Positions 35,980-44,673 of a stretch of DNA of 64,000 nucleotides are shown piece by piece (position 1 is the stretch's first letter; each line of letters opens with the position of its first letter). The translations under genes were made by a program, and so were the position numbers. The stretch comes from Pirellulimonas nuda (GTDB taxonomy: Bacteria; Planctomycetota; Planctomycetia; Pirellulales; Lacipirellulaceae), in NCBI RefSeq assembly GCF_007750855.1, contig NZ_CP036291.1:434001-498000 (forward strand), in the 5' to 3' direction. The notes under the pieces are model-generated. The model did no database searches. It saw nothing but the letters and a program-made list of their open reading frames with translations, and was not told where the DNA came from.

Positions 35980-36563
35980 GGCGCGGGCTGGTTAGAACGG
36001 CGCGGGGCGATGGTTTGGGCGTGTCCCACGCTGGCGTGACAGTGGACGCAGGAGAGCATGTCGCCCCCCGCCTCGGCGGGGAGCATGTGGTCGACGAGGT
36101 CCGCGTGGCAGTAGACGCAGGCCTGCTGCACCACGCGGCTGTTGCGCGGCTTGATCTGGATCGGGTCCTTGAAGTCGCCGGTGGTGAACGCCAGGGAGTG
36201 GAAGAAGCCGTTATCCGCCTTGACGACCCACTTCATGATCGGGTGGTGGGGCAGGTGGCAGTCGTTACACTCGGCGACCGCGTGGTGGCTCGACTTCTGC
36301 CAGGTGTCGTACGGGTCGCGCATCACGTGGCAGTTGGCGCACGCGGCCGGGTCGTGCCCCAGGTACGCGGCGCCCCCGCCGTAGCCGAACGTGAACACGC
36401 CCAGCCCCCCGAGCACGCCGAACATCGCCGCGACCGCGATCGCCAAGACGCCGATGCGTCGGGCCGGGGTCGTGGCTGGTGTGGTCTTGCTCAAGGATGC
36501 GTGGCAGACAGACGGGCTCGAGGCGGAACCCCGATGCGAACGTATCGGGAGGGCAGGAGCCAT
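35976..36563 (-). CDS. nrfH: NrfH-type tetraheme quinol dehydrogenase
   Basis: Up to about 195 residues, depending on start (ATG 36563 used; a TTG nearer the membrane segment is possible). One transmembrane helix ([19 protein letters not shown]) precedes four heme sites: CANCHVM, CNDCH, CVYCH and CVHCH. The family takes electrons from menaquinol and passes them to NrfA. The stop codon overlaps the nrfA start (ATGA), so the two are translationally coupled. An ATG at 36647 would add 28 non-conserved residues. Confidence 0.88.
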   Translation of the reverse strand: MAPALPIRSHRGSASSPSVCHASLSKTTPATTPARRIGVLAIAVAAMFGVLGGLGVFTFGYGGGAAYLGHDPAACANCHVMRDPYDTWQKSSHHAVAECNDCHLPHHPIMKWVVKADNGFFHSLAFTTGDFKDPIQIKPRNSRVVQQACVYCHADLVDHMLPAEAGGDMLSCVHCHASVGHAQTIAPRRSNQPAP

Positions 36564-36720
36564 CGGCGGCCCCGCACGTTGCGGCGAGTCTAGCAACGCC
36601 CGTCGGCGTCTGTCAAACAAACGCAGCGCGTTTGCTGCAGGAACCAATGAGGTCTCGGATGTCTTTAATAGAAGGCGGCTCGCTGCGACCTGCGGTCAGC
36701 ACCGGCGCGAGACAATCGCC

Positions 36721-36779
36721 GCCGACCTACGATCGGCGCGCTGCGAAGGTCAAGCGAGACGCGCCGACCATAGGTCGGC
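36721..36779. repeat. 20-base inverted repeat after the ABC ATPase gene
   Basis: GCCGACCTACGATCGGCGCG (36721-36740) and CGCGCCGACCATAGGTCGGC (36760-36779) match at 18 of 20 positions around a 19-base loop. It lies between nrfH and the ABC ATPase, which points the same way, and could terminate the ATPase transcript. Confidence 0.8.
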
Positions 36780-36809
36780 AGCTTTTCGGGGGAGGCGGCG
36801 CGTGCCGCG

Positions 36810-37736
36810 TTACGTCACCAGCCCCTTGGTGACCATCATGAACACGTCCTCAAGGTTGGGCTCCTTGTCCGCGAAGGAGACCAGCCCGACCTCGGCGTTG
36901 GCGAGCTGCCGCATCAGCCGGGCGACGTCTGCGTCGTCGCCCGCGAGCTCTACCGTGCAGCTACGGGCGTCGACCTGCACGTTCTGCACCTTGGGGTCGC
37001 TGCGCAGCAGGCTGACCCCGGCGTCGGGGGCGCCGGTGAAGCGGATCTCGAGGTGGCGGTTGCGTTGGATCTGGCGGTAGACCGCGCCGATGGGGCCGGC
37101 CAGCAGCAGCTTGCCCCGTTCGATGATGCCGATGCTGGTGCAGACGTCGGCCAGCTCCGTGAGGATGTGGCTCGAGATGAGGATCGTCTTGCCCATCTTG
37201 CGCAGCTCTTTGAGCAGCGCCTTCACCTCCAGCCGGGCGCGGGGGTCGAGGCCGCTGGCGGGCTCGTCGAGGATCAGCACGGGGGGGTCGTGCACCAGCG
37301 TCTTGGCCAGGCAGAGCCGCTGCTTCATTCCGCGGGAGAGGCCGTTGACGTAGTCGTCGCGCTTGTGGGTCAGGTCCAGCAGTTCCAGCACGTCGCCGAT
37401 GATCGCCTTGCGCTGGTCGCGGGGGATCTCGTACGCCACCGAGAAGAAGTCTAAGAACTCCCACACCTTCATGCCGTCGTACACGCCGAACATGTCGGGC
37501 ATGTAGCCGATGCTGCGGCGGACGTTCACCGGGTCGTCGGTGACGCTGTGGCCGTTGACGGTCGCCTGGCCGCTGTCGGCCCGAAGCAGCGTGGCCAGGA
37601 AACGGATGGTGGTGCTCTTGCCGGCGCCGTTGGGGCCGATGAAGCCGAACATCTCCCCCGCGCCGATCGAGAGCGTGAGGTCCTCGACCGCGACGAAGTC
37701 GCCGTAGGTCTTGCGGAAGTTCTGAATCTCGATCAT
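36810..37736 (-). CDS. ABC transporter ATP-binding protein
   Basis: 308 residues of CcmA/NatA type. Walker A GPNGAGKST is near residue 37, signature LSRGMKQRLCLAKTL follows, Walker B VLILDEPASGLDPRARLE, then the switch His in ISSHILTEL. A C-terminal extension of about 90 residues (SLLRSDPKVQNVQVDARSCTVELAGDD) is like the regulatory tail of lipid or drug exporters. No permease gene is adjacent in this window, so its partner must be elsewhere. An inverted repeat of the GATAGAGGATAGAGG family lies upstream. Confidence 0.88.
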   Translation of the reverse strand: MIEIQNFRKTYGDFVAVEDLTLSIGAGEMFGFIGPNGAGKSTTIRFLATLLRADSGQATVNGHSVTDDPVNVRRSIGYMPDMFGVYDGMKVWEFLDFFSVAYEIPRDQRKAIIGDVLELLDLTHKRDDYVNGLSRGMKQRLCLAKTLVHDPPVLILDEPASGLDPRARLEVKALLKELRKMGKTILISSHILTELADVCTSIGIIERGKLLLAGPIGAVYRQIQRNRHLEIRFTGAPDAGVSLLRSDPKVQNVQVDARSCTVELAGDDADVARLMRQLANAEVGLVSFADKEPNLEDVFMMVTKGLVT

Positions 37737-37743
37737 GGACGGG

Positions 37744-37850
37744 AAGATGATAGAGGATAGAGGTTAGATGATAGATCGCACGCGATGTAGATGCGTGGAT
37801 CGGCGCGCCACGGGGCGTCCGTCCCTATCATCTATCCTCTATCATCTTTC
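37744..37850. repeat. inverted repeat (GATGATAGAGGATAGAGG family), copy 1
   Basis: The left arm AAGATGATAGAGGATAGAGG (37744 on) is answered by CTATCATCTATCC and TCTATCATCTTTC (37825-37850). The arms are A/G- or T/C-rich with a 7-base period. It lies between the ABC ATPase and the CNNM gene. Copy 2 is at 45423-45542. Confidence 0.88.
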
Positions 37851-37854
37851 GTTA

Positions 37855-39156
37855 CTACTCCGCGGCGCCGTTGCCCCGATCCGACAGCCTCTCCACGCGC
37901 ACGCGGTCGATGCGGCGTTTGGTCGCTTCGAGCACGGTCACGCGGACCGCTTCGTGGTACAGCACGCTCTCGCCCGGCACGGGGACGCGGCCCAGCTCGG
38001 TGAAGACGAAGCCGGCGATGGTGTCGTAGTCGCCGTCTTCGGGGAGCTCGACGCTCAGGGCGTCGTTGATCTCGTCGACGTGGGCCCGGCCGAGCGCCTC
38101 GCAGACCCCTTCACTGAGTCCCACGATCTCTTGCTCGGCCTCCTCGTCGTACTCGTCGACGATCTCTCCGACGATCTCCTCCAGCACGTCCTCAATCGTC
38201 ACCAGGCCGGCGACGCCGCCGTACTCGTCCAGCACCAGCGCGATGTGCGTGCGGGTCTGCTGGAACATCTGCAAAAGGTCGTCGACCGCCTTGGTCTCGG
38301 GCACGAACAGGGGCTTGCGCACCAGGTCGCGGAGCGAGGGCCGTTGGGCGCCGTCTCCCTTAGCGAATTCGGGGAGCAGGTCTTTGACGTACAGCACGCC
38401 GACGATGTCGTCGCGGCTGGTCTCGTACACGGGGATGCGGGTGTGCCCGGCCGCGATCACGTCGGCCAGCAGGTCGTCCCAGGCGATCTCGACCGGGATC
38501 ATGTGCATATCGGTACGCGGGGTCATGATCTCCGCCACGTCGGCGTCCCCCAGTTCGATCACCCCCTCGATCATGCCGCGGGCCTCTTCTTCCAGCAGCC
38601 CCTCGCGGTGCCCCTCGGTCACGATCGTGCGGATTTCTTCGCCGAAGGTTTCTTCGTCCGCCCCGCTGGGGGTGCGGCCCGCGATGCGGTGCAGGGCGGT
38701 GTCGAGCACCCGGGCAAACAGCGTCAGCGGGCTGAGCACCACCCCGAGGCGGCGCCACAGGCCCCACGTGTTGTAGAGGAACGGCGCCGCGTACAGACGC
38801 GAGATCGACCAGGGGAGCCAGACCTTCAGCACCGTGAGGATCAGCCCCAGCACCACGCCGCCGGCCAGCACGATCGGCCACGGGGGCGGGTTGCCGTCTC
38901 CCCAACGCCGGACGGCCCACAGCGCCAGCGCCGCGATCAGCACGCACGTGCCCACCACTTCGAGCATCTCGACCCCCAGGGCGACCTGCTTGTGGCCCCG
39001 GAGGATCTCGCCGTAACGTTCGGGCTGTTCTTCGCGCTGGCTGAGCTCTTGCAGCTCGCGGCGGGAGAAGTCCTCCAGGGCGCGGGCCGCGGTAGCCGCG
39101 ATGCACGCGAACACGGCCGCCGCGATCCCCAACCAGAACAGCGGGTCGCTGATCAT
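37855..39156 (-). CDS. CNNM/CorC-type transporter (hemolysin family)
   Basis: About 433 residues from the ATG at 39156, which overlaps the ybeY stop by four bases (ATGA). Three to four membrane helices (DUF21 domain, WLGIAAAVFACIAATAA onward) precede two CBS repeats: VAEIMTPRTDMHMIPVEIAWDDL and RDDIVGVLYVKDLL, then LRDLVRKPLFVPETKAVDDLL and DEYGGVAGLVTIEDVLEEIVGEI. The C-terminal CorC_HlyC domain ends VRVERLSD. The family is linked to magnesium or cobalt export or homeostasis. It follows ybeY in an operon, a frequent pairing in bacteria. Confidence 0.88.
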   Translation of the reverse strand: MISDPLFWLGIAAAVFACIAATAARALEDFSRRELQELSQREEQPERYGEILRGHKQVALGVEMLEVVGTCVLIAALALWAVRRWGDGNPPPWPIVLAGGVVLGLILTVLKVWLPWSISRLYAAPFLYNTWGLWRRLGVVLSPLTLFARVLDTALHRIAGRTPSGADEETFGEEIRTIVTEGHREGLLEEEARGMIEGVIELGDADVAEIMTPRTDMHMIPVEIAWDDLLADVIAAGHTRIPVYETSRDDIVGVLYVKDLLPEFAKGDGAQRPSLRDLVRKPLFVPETKAVDDLLQMFQQTRTHIALVLDEYGGVAGLVTIEDVLEEIVGEIVDEYDEEAEQEIVGLSEGVCEALGRAHVDEINDALSVELPEDGDYDTIAGFVFTELGRVPVPGESVLYHEAVRVTVLEATKRRIDRVRVERLSDRGNGAAE

Positions 39157-39617
39157 TCGTCGGGGTCTCGTTCGGGTTGCGGCTCGTTGCCGGGCGCCGA
39201 GGGGAAGCATCGCTGCAGGGCCTCGGCTTCGGCGCGTCGCATGTCGGCCGCCTCGGCCTCGGTCTTGTCGCGGAAGCCGGCCAGGTGCAGCACGCCGTGG
39301 ATGACGTACAGCAGCAGCTCTTGCTCCGTGTCGACGCCGTACTCGGCGGCGTTGGCGAGCGCCGTGTCGTAGCTCACCACCACCTGCCCCACCTTGCCCA
39401 GATCGAAGCTCAAGACGTCCGTCGGGTAGTCGTGCCCTAGGTGCTTGAGGTTGAGCGCGTGGATCGTGGGGTCGTCGACGATGGCCACATCGACCTGACG
39501 GAGGAGCTCGCCAGAGACCTCATTCGCCGCGAGCGCGGCCTGCTTGATCCGCATCATCGCGGCCGCGCCGGGGCCGTCGGCGCGTGAATCGTGTTTCCAG
39601 AAGAGTCCAACTTCCAT
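39153..39617 (-). CDS. ybeY: endoribonuclease YbeY
   Basis: 154 residues. YbeY is a metal-dependent RNase that matures the 16S rRNA 3' end and clears defective ribosomes. The YPTDVLSFDLG substrate region and the zinc motif HGVLHLAGFRD are present. The third ligand, normally His after GYDH, is Asp here (HxxxHxxxxxD), a change that may alter metal affinity. The C-terminal tail is Glu/Pro/Asp-rich and longer than usual. It is transcribed after the HD hydrolase gene and overlaps the CNNM gene. Confidence 0.88.
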   Translation of the reverse strand: MEVGLFWKHDSRADGPGAAAMMRIKQAALAANEVSGELLRQVDVAIVDDPTIHALNLKHLGHDYPTDVLSFDLGKVGQVVVSYDTALANAAEYGVDTEQELLLYVIHGVLHLAGFRDKTEAEAADMRRAEAEALQRCFPSAPGNEPQPERDPDE

Positions 39618-39645
39618 CAGTGATCAGCACCCGTGCTGCGAATGG

Positions 39646-39754
39646 CGTAGGCCGGAACGAGGTCGCCTTGGCGATCGAACTTCCGGCATGGAGCGGGTAC
39701 ACGCGCCGCCGGCCGGAACTGCGCTCGCTTCGCGTGCTTGTTCCGGCCTACGTT
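39646..39754. repeat. inverted repeat with conserved 19-base apical core, copy 1
   Basis: The outer arms are CGTAGGCCGGAAC (39646-39658) and GTTCCGGCCTACG (39742-39754), a perfect 13-base pair. Inside, TTCCGGC near 39681 and GCCGG near 39708 flank the core TGGAGCGGGTACACGCGCC (39689-39707). The same core occurs in the element at 47118-47204, whose arms differ. Confidence 0.85.
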
Positions 39755-39774
39755 TTGCGTTCCGGTCGACTCAT

Positions 39775-42054
39775 TCACGCGGAAACCCCTTTGCTTGGTT
39801 CTTGCTCTGGGTACTTGACCCGCCCGTGGTAAACGGCCGTCAGCGATTTGACTAGGCTATCACAAACGCGGCTCACTTCCTGCAGGGTGAGCCCACATTC
39901 GTCGAACTGCCCGTCTACCAGCCGTTTGTGGGCCAGCTCTTCCACCAGGCTCTCGATCCTCGCCGGGGTCGGTTCAACCAGCACGCGGCTGGCGCTCTCC
40001 ACCGCGTCGGCGATCATCAGCACGGCCGCTTCCTTGGTTTGCGGGCGCGGGCCGGGGTAGCGGAAGGCGCTCTCGTCCACCGCCGCGGCGTTCTCGTCCG
40101 CCTCTTTGCGGCTAGAGGCCTGGCGGTAGAAGTACTCTACCAGCGTGGTGCCGTGGTGCTGCTGGATGAAGTCGATGATCCGCTCGGGGAGGTGGTGCTG
40201 GCGGGCCAGGTCGACGCCGTCCTTGACGTGGGCGATGATCACCAGCGTGCTCATGGCGGGCGCCAGGCTCTGGTGGCGGTTGTCGCCGCGGGACTGGTTC
40301 TCCACGAAGTACTGCGGCTTGAGCATCTTGCCGATGTCGTGGAAGTACGCGCCCACCCGCGTCAGCAGGGCGCGTCCGCCGATCGACTCGGTCGCGGCCT
40401 CGGCGAGCGAGGCGACGGTGATCGAGTGGTTGTAAGTGCCCGGCGCGCGGCGCACCAGCTCTTGCAGCAGCGGGTGCGCGGGGTCGCCCAGCTCCAGCAG
40501 GCTGAGGTCGGTCTGCACGTCGAACACGCGCTCCACCAGCGGCAGTAGGCAGGTCATCAGCGACGCGGCGATCACCGACCACAGGGCGAGCCGCACGGCG
40601 GTCTGGGTGGCGTCCAACAGCGAGAGCCCGGCGAGCTGGCCCACGCACAGCGCCAGAGCGGCCGCCACGCCCGCCGCCACGAACCCAACGATCAGCAGCT
40701 TGCTGCGGGTGCGTACGGAGTCGAGCGCGATGGCGGCAGCGCTGGCGGGCCCCAGCAGCAGCACGGCGTCGTAGGTCCCCAGCCCCAGGCCTACCGAGGC
40801 GATCAGCGTGGTCGCGGCCGACATCACCAGCGCGTTGATCCGCCCGTAGGCGACCGCGGCGGTCATCGCCAGCAGCAGCAACGGGATGGCCTCGGCGCGC
40901 CACTCGCGGCTGTTGGCGAGCGTCATCGCGGCGACCGTGAGCAGCACCGTGGCCAGCAGCGTCACCAGCCGGGGGAGCCGGCTCAGCACGCCGCGGTCGT
41001 GCCGCCGCAGCACGAAGGCCACCACCACGAACAGCGCCCCATACAGGGCCGTCGCCGCGACGAACCGCAGCACGCTCTCCCACGAAGACCGGGCGTGGAG
41101 CCAGGCGGAACGCTCGGCGTCCAGCAGCTTCAGCGACGCCTCGTCTAGCATCTTGCTCCCCGTCGCCAGCACCGATCCGACCGGGAACACCTTGTACTGG
41201 GTCACCACCTCGGCCTCGGCGCGGTCCTGCTCTGCGCGGGTGGCGATGGGGTCGAGCTTGAGCGTCTCCGGCAGGGCCGTGCGGATGCGGTTGAACACCC
41301 GCGCCGCTAGGTCGAGCGACGGCAGTTTCTGTTCGAACGTCCGCTGCAACTGCCGGGTGGCGTTCTCGACCAGCGTCTCGCTGATCTCAACGGTCGCATC
41401 GAACCCTGGACTATCGACGCGGCGGACCTGGATCTGCTTCTGGTTGGCCTCGTGCTCCGGCGGCAGTCGGACCATCAACCCGTGCCGCTCCAGCGGGGCG
41501 AACGCCTCGCCCAGCGTCGCCTGGGCGGCGTCTAGCTGTCCCGCTTCGGAGAGCACGGTCCGCAGCTTGGCGAACTGCTCCTGCTCCTGCTCGGGGGTCG
41601 GCGCCGGCGTCCCCTCGGCCGGCGGCGGCAGCGCGTAGCTGGCCCAGATCTCTGGGTCGACCGTGTCCAGCGATTCTGCGCTGGCCAGCTCGCTCAGCTC
41701 GTTCACCACCCGCGCCTTGAGCTGCGTCACCCGGGCCGGGTCGTGCTCGTAGACCGCGGTCGCCAGCCGTCGGGCCAGGTCGCGCGCTTCGTCCGTCGCT
41801 TTGTCGTCTGGCTGCTTGAACTCGACCCGCGCGGTGAGGTTGCGGAGGGGGGTCTGCCCGGCGTGGAACTCGGCCGGGGGGCGCCAGGCGCGGGTGATGG
41901 CCGCCAACCCCAGCAGCGTGAGCACCACCAGCGACAGCCGCACCACCACCGAGCCGCGGCGCAGCTCGGACCCCATCGCCCGCCACTTGCCTGGGGGGAG
42001 TTCGAGCGCCGCAACACGGTGTTTGCGGGGTCGTTTTTGGGTGGGTTGGGCCAT
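39775..42054 (-). CDS. 7TM-HD hydrolase (PgpH-like c-di-AMP phosphodiesterase family)
   Basis: 759 residues. One N-terminal helix (VVRLSLVVLTLLGLAAI) precedes a large extracellular 7TMR-HDED domain to about residue 320, then six or seven transmembrane helices, then an HD domain: SITVASLAEAATES, GAYFHDIGKMLKPQYF with the metal-binding HD pair, and DFIQQHHGTTLVEYFY. PgpH-type proteins hydrolyse c-di-AMP at the membrane; substrate specificity is not proven by the motif. The gene lies between phoH and ybeY, the common bacterial arrangement phoH-HD-ybeY, here with repeats on both sides. Confidence 0.88.
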   Translation of the reverse strand: MAQPTQKRPRKHRVAALELPPGKWRAMGSELRRGSVVVRLSLVVLTLLGLAAITRAWRPPAEFHAGQTPLRNLTARVEFKQPDDKATDEARDLARRLATAVYEHDPARVTQLKARVVNELSELASAESLDTVDPEIWASYALPPPAEGTPAPTPEQEQEQFAKLRTVLSEAGQLDAAQATLGEAFAPLERHGLMVRLPPEHEANQKQIQVRRVDSPGFDATVEISETLVENATRQLQRTFEQKLPSLDLAARVFNRIRTALPETLKLDPIATRAEQDRAEAEVVTQYKVFPVGSVLATGSKMLDEASLKLLDAERSAWLHARSSWESVLRFVAATALYGALFVVVAFVLRRHDRGVLSRLPRLVTLLATVLLTVAAMTLANSREWRAEAIPLLLLAMTAAVAYGRINALVMSAATTLIASVGLGLGTYDAVLLLGPASAAAIALDSVRTRSKLLIVGFVAAGVAAALALCVGQLAGLSLLDATQTAVRLALWSVIAASLMTCLLPLVERVFDVQTDLSLLELGDPAHPLLQELVRRAPGTYNHSITVASLAEAATESIGGRALLTRVGAYFHDIGKMLKPQYFVENQSRGDNRHQSLAPAMSTLVIIAHVKDGVDLARQHHLPERIIDFIQQHHGTTLVEYFYRQASSRKEADENAAAVDESAFRYPGPRPQTKEAAVLMIADAVESASRVLVEPTPARIESLVEELAHKRLVDGQFDECGLTLQEVSRVCDSLVKSLTAVYHGRVKYPEQEPSKGVSA

Positions 42055-42090
42055 AAATCAATTCAATCAAGGCCGAAGGCCGACGCGTAT

Positions 42091-42225
42091 CCCCCTCCCC
42101 TGTAGGGGGAGGGGTTAGGTGAGGGGGTTGGAGCTGGTGAACTCGCTGTGTTGGAGGTCTCGGAAACCTCGTCTAATCTGCTTCCAACCCCCTCCCCCCA
42201 CCCCTCCCCCTGCCGGGGAGGGGAG
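42091..42225. repeat. inverted repeat with C- and G-rich arms
   Basis: The left arm CCCCCTCCCCTGTAGGGGGA and GTTAGGTGAGGGGGTTGGAG (42091-42133) is answered by CTTCCAACCCCCTCCCCCCA and CCCTGCCGGGGAGGGGAG (42181-42225). Each arm contains its own small hairpin. It fills the gap between phoH and the HD hydrolase. Confidence 0.85.
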
Positions 42226-42234
42226 TATGTGAGT

Positions 42235-43179
42235 CTACCGGTGCTCCATGGGTTCTTCGTACGCGTCTACGATCGCTTGCACCAGCGGGTGGCGGACGAT
42301 GTCGGCCGTGGTGAGCTGGGTGCTGGCGATCCCGGGGATGTCGGAGAGCCGCACCAGCGCGTCGATCAGACCGCTGCGGGTGTGCGGCGGGAGGTCGATC
42401 TGCGACGTGTCGCCCGAGATCACTACCTTCGAGTCGGCGCCCATGCGGGTGAGGAACATCTTCATCTGGCTGACCGTGGTGTTCTGCCCTTCGTCCATGA
42501 TGATGAACGCGCCGTTGAGCGTCCGCCCACGCATGTACGCCAGCGGCGCCACCTCGATCACGTCCTCGGCCATGTAACGCTTGAGCTGATCGGCGTCGAG
42601 CATCTCGCCCAACGCGTCCAGCAGCGGCCGCAGGTACGGGTTGATCTTGGCCTGCAGGTCGCCGGGGAGGAACCCGAGGTTCTCGCCCGCTTCCACTGCC
42701 GGCCTCACCAGCACAATCTTACGCACGCGTTGCTCGCGGAGCGCCTCGATCGCGGCGGCCACGGCCAGGTAGGTCTTGCCGCAGCCGGCCGGGCCGACGC
42801 AGAAAACCATGTCGTGGGCGCGGATCGCGTCGACGTACTTGGCTTGGCCCGGCGTGCGGGGGCGGATGGTCACGCCCGGCTTCTGGACGCCGATCGGCTG
42901 GGGCGGGCGGGCGCTCTCGCCCCCGACCGCCGAGTCGATCGCGGCCCGCACCGCGTCGGCCCCTACCTGGCCGGCGTGCGCCAGTTCGTTCTTGAGCGTC
43001 TCGAAGACGCCGGTCGCCTGGCGGACCGCCGCGTCGTCGCCGCTGAGGTGGATCCGGCCTCCGCGCGCAGAGATCTTGGCGGGGATCGCTTCGCGGATCC
43101 GCTTGAGGTGTTGGTCCGCGGTGCCGAACAGTTGGATGATATGATCCGGATCGCCGACAGGGATCGAAGCTTCAATCAT
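42235..43179 (-). CDS. phoH: PhoH-family ATPase
   Basis: 314 residues. After an N-terminal nucleic-acid-binding part with KH-like sequence (IQLFGTADQHLKRIREAIPAKISARGGRIHLSG), the P-loop is GPAGCGKTYLAVAAAIEAL at about residue 132. Walker B and associated residues are FIIMDEGQNTT, followed by VISGDTSQIDLP. PhoH-like proteins are ATP-dependent RNA-binding or RNA-helicase-like factors, often near ybeY, and are linked to stress RNA metabolism. The end (MEHR) lies ten bases beyond the upstream repeat. Confidence 0.92.
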   Translation of the reverse strand: MIEASIPVGDPDHIIQLFGTADQHLKRIREAIPAKISARGGRIHLSGDDAAVRQATGVFETLKNELAHAGQVGADAVRAAIDSAVGGESARPPQPIGVQKPGVTIRPRTPGQAKYVDAIRAHDMVFCVGPAGCGKTYLAVAAAIEALREQRVRKIVLVRPAVEAGENLGFLPGDLQAKINPYLRPLLDALGEMLDADQLKRYMAEDVIEVAPLAYMRGRTLNGAFIIMDEGQNTTVSQMKMFLTRMGADSKVVISGDTSQIDLPPHTRSGLIDALVRLSDIPGIASTQLTTADIVRHPLVQAIVDAYEEPMEHR

Positions 43180-43260
43180 CCTTGAGCGCCCGGGATTGAA
43201 GCGGGCGGCGTGAGGTGGGCGTTTGGAAAGGTGTCAGGAGGAAACAACGCGGCAGCCAGT

Positions 43261-43334
43261 GAGCCGGGGCGTCCCCGCCCCCGGCGCAGCGGGGTAGATG
43301 ATCTAACGGGCCGGGGGCGGGGACGCCCCGGCTC
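43261..43334. repeat. 25-base perfect inverted repeat
   Basis: The arms 43261-43285 (GAGCCGGGGCGTCCCCGCCC onward) and 43310-43334 are perfect reverse complements around a 24-base loop. It is the longest perfect stem in the window. It lies in the 280-base gap between phoH and cdsA, upstream of phoH, and could be a terminator for cdsA. Confidence 0.93.
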
Positions 43335-43460
43335 GCACGCCTCATCAAGCAAAGCGAGCCACTAGAAATATAGTCAATTCCTCGGCCTGCGCAGCGCCCG
43401 GGCCTGGGGTTTCTGCGTAAATCGTGCCGTGGAAAGAGGTTGTGGCTTGTGGCGGGGTCG

Positions 43461-44420
43461 TCATGGCCCCACGACACGTGCTAGCCACAGGATATACGCG
43501 ACCGGCGCAGCCAGCAGGATCGAGTCGAGCGTGTCGAGCACCCCGCCGAAGCCGGGCATCCAGGTGCTGCTGTTCTTGAGCGCCGCGTCGCGTTTCATCA
43601 TCGACACCGCTAGGTCCCCCAGGATCCCCGCCAGCGCCACCAACAAGCCGTACAGCACCACGCCGGTCGCCCAGGTGAGCTGGGGCTGGTCGGTTTGCAG
43701 TCCCCAGGACCGTGCGAGCGGGCCGAGGAACACAAACGCCATAGCGACCGCCGAGGCGACCCCGCCGATGGCCCCCTCCCAGGTCTTGCCGGGGCTGAGC
43801 GAGGGGGTCATTTTGTGGCGACCCAGCATGTGGCCGAACACGTAGGCGCCGGTGTCGCACGCCTTGACCACGGCGATCATCGACAGCAGCGCCAGCATCC
43901 CCCAGCGGCCGTCGTCTCCCCAGCTTGCGCCCCCCCACGAGGGGCCGGCCAGCGTCCGCAGCAGCACTAGGCAGCTGATCATCCCGCCGGCGTAGCCGGC
44001 CGCGAGCAGCCCGCGCGCCAGCCGGTTGGTGGCGGAGCCGGCGCCCTTGAATCGGATCATCTCCACCACAAACAGCACCAAGATCAGCATCAGCATCCCC
44101 AGCCCGATCAGCCCGGCACGGGTGAGCGGAGCGGTGTACTTCATGCCGATGAGCGTCGGCATAAGCGACGTGAGCACCAGCATCGACGCGGTTGTGGAGA
44201 CCACGTACCGCGACGGCGAATCGAGCGCGCGGCCCGTCAGCGGGTCGATCTTGCCGGAGTGCTCTAGCAGCCGCACCAGCTCATTGCCCCCCAGCACGGC
44301 GCCCAGGAACGCCAGCGGCGCCAGGATCAGCCCGGGCCGGGCGTAGTGGAAATCAAGCCAAGCGAGCCCCGCCACCAGCGTGATCAGCACGACCGAGAGG
44401 ATGACACGCGATTGCAGCAC
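43461..44420 (-). CDS. cdsA: phosphatidate cytidylyltransferase
   Basis: 319 residues, about eight membrane segments. It makes CDP-diacylglycerol from phosphatidic acid and CTP, the precursor of membrane phospholipids. The signature is present: KACDTGAYVFGHMLGRHKMTPSLSPGKTWEGAIGG, with the conserved Asp, Lys and KTWEG. The second block GDLAVSMMKRDAALKNSSTWMPGFGGVLDTLDSI deviates mildly: Phe where His and Thr where Arg are often found. It is codirectional with uppS, the usual order uppS-cdsA, but 250 bases apart because of a repeat. Confidence 0.92.
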   Translation of the reverse strand: MLQSRVILSVVLITLVAGLAWLDFHYARPGLILAPLAFLGAVLGGNELVRLLEHSGKIDPLTGRALDSPSRYVVSTTASMLVLTSLMPTLIGMKYTAPLTRAGLIGLGMLMLILVLFVVEMIRFKGAGSATNRLARGLLAAGYAGGMISCLVLLRTLAGPSWGGASWGDDGRWGMLALLSMIAVVKACDTGAYVFGHMLGRHKMTPSLSPGKTWEGAIGGVASAVAMAFVFLGPLARSWGLQTDQPQLTWATGVVLYGLLVALAGILGDLAVSMMKRDAALKNSSTWMPGFGGVLDTLDSILLAAPVAYILWLARVVGP

Positions 44421-44452
44421 GCTAGTCGCTTGGTTTGGAGAGCTAAGGTTTG

Positions 44453-44673
44453 ACCACGGATCTCACGGATAAGGAAGATTGCCACGAAAAGGCACAAAAA
44501 GGCACAAGGTGGGGATGCTCAATGACCAAGTCCACATGACCAACAATCGCCACGCGTCGCACCGCACGGATTGGTCATTGGGGCTTGGTCGTTGGGCATT
44601 ACTTTCTTTTGCTTTCTTGTGCCTTTTTGTGGCTATCGTCCGTCTTCCGTGCGATACGTGTCATCCGTGGTTA
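44453..44673. repeat. triple-nested inverted repeat between uppS and cdsA
   Basis: Outer: ACCACGGATCTCACGGAT (44453-44470) with ATACGTGTCATCCGTGGT (44654-44671). Middle: GCCACGAAAAGGCACAAAAA (44481-44500) with CTTGTGCCTTTTTGTGGC (44616-44633). Inner: CAATGACCAAGTCCACATG (44520-44538) with TTGGTCATTGGGGCTTGG (44571-44588). The outer right arm touches the uppS stop codon. Confidence 0.88.

Noticed and set aside
39646-39754. Reading the repeat as a short ORF on either strand
   Set aside because: The same peptide phrases appear at both core copies only because the DNA core is identical; there is no start-stop structure of a gene.
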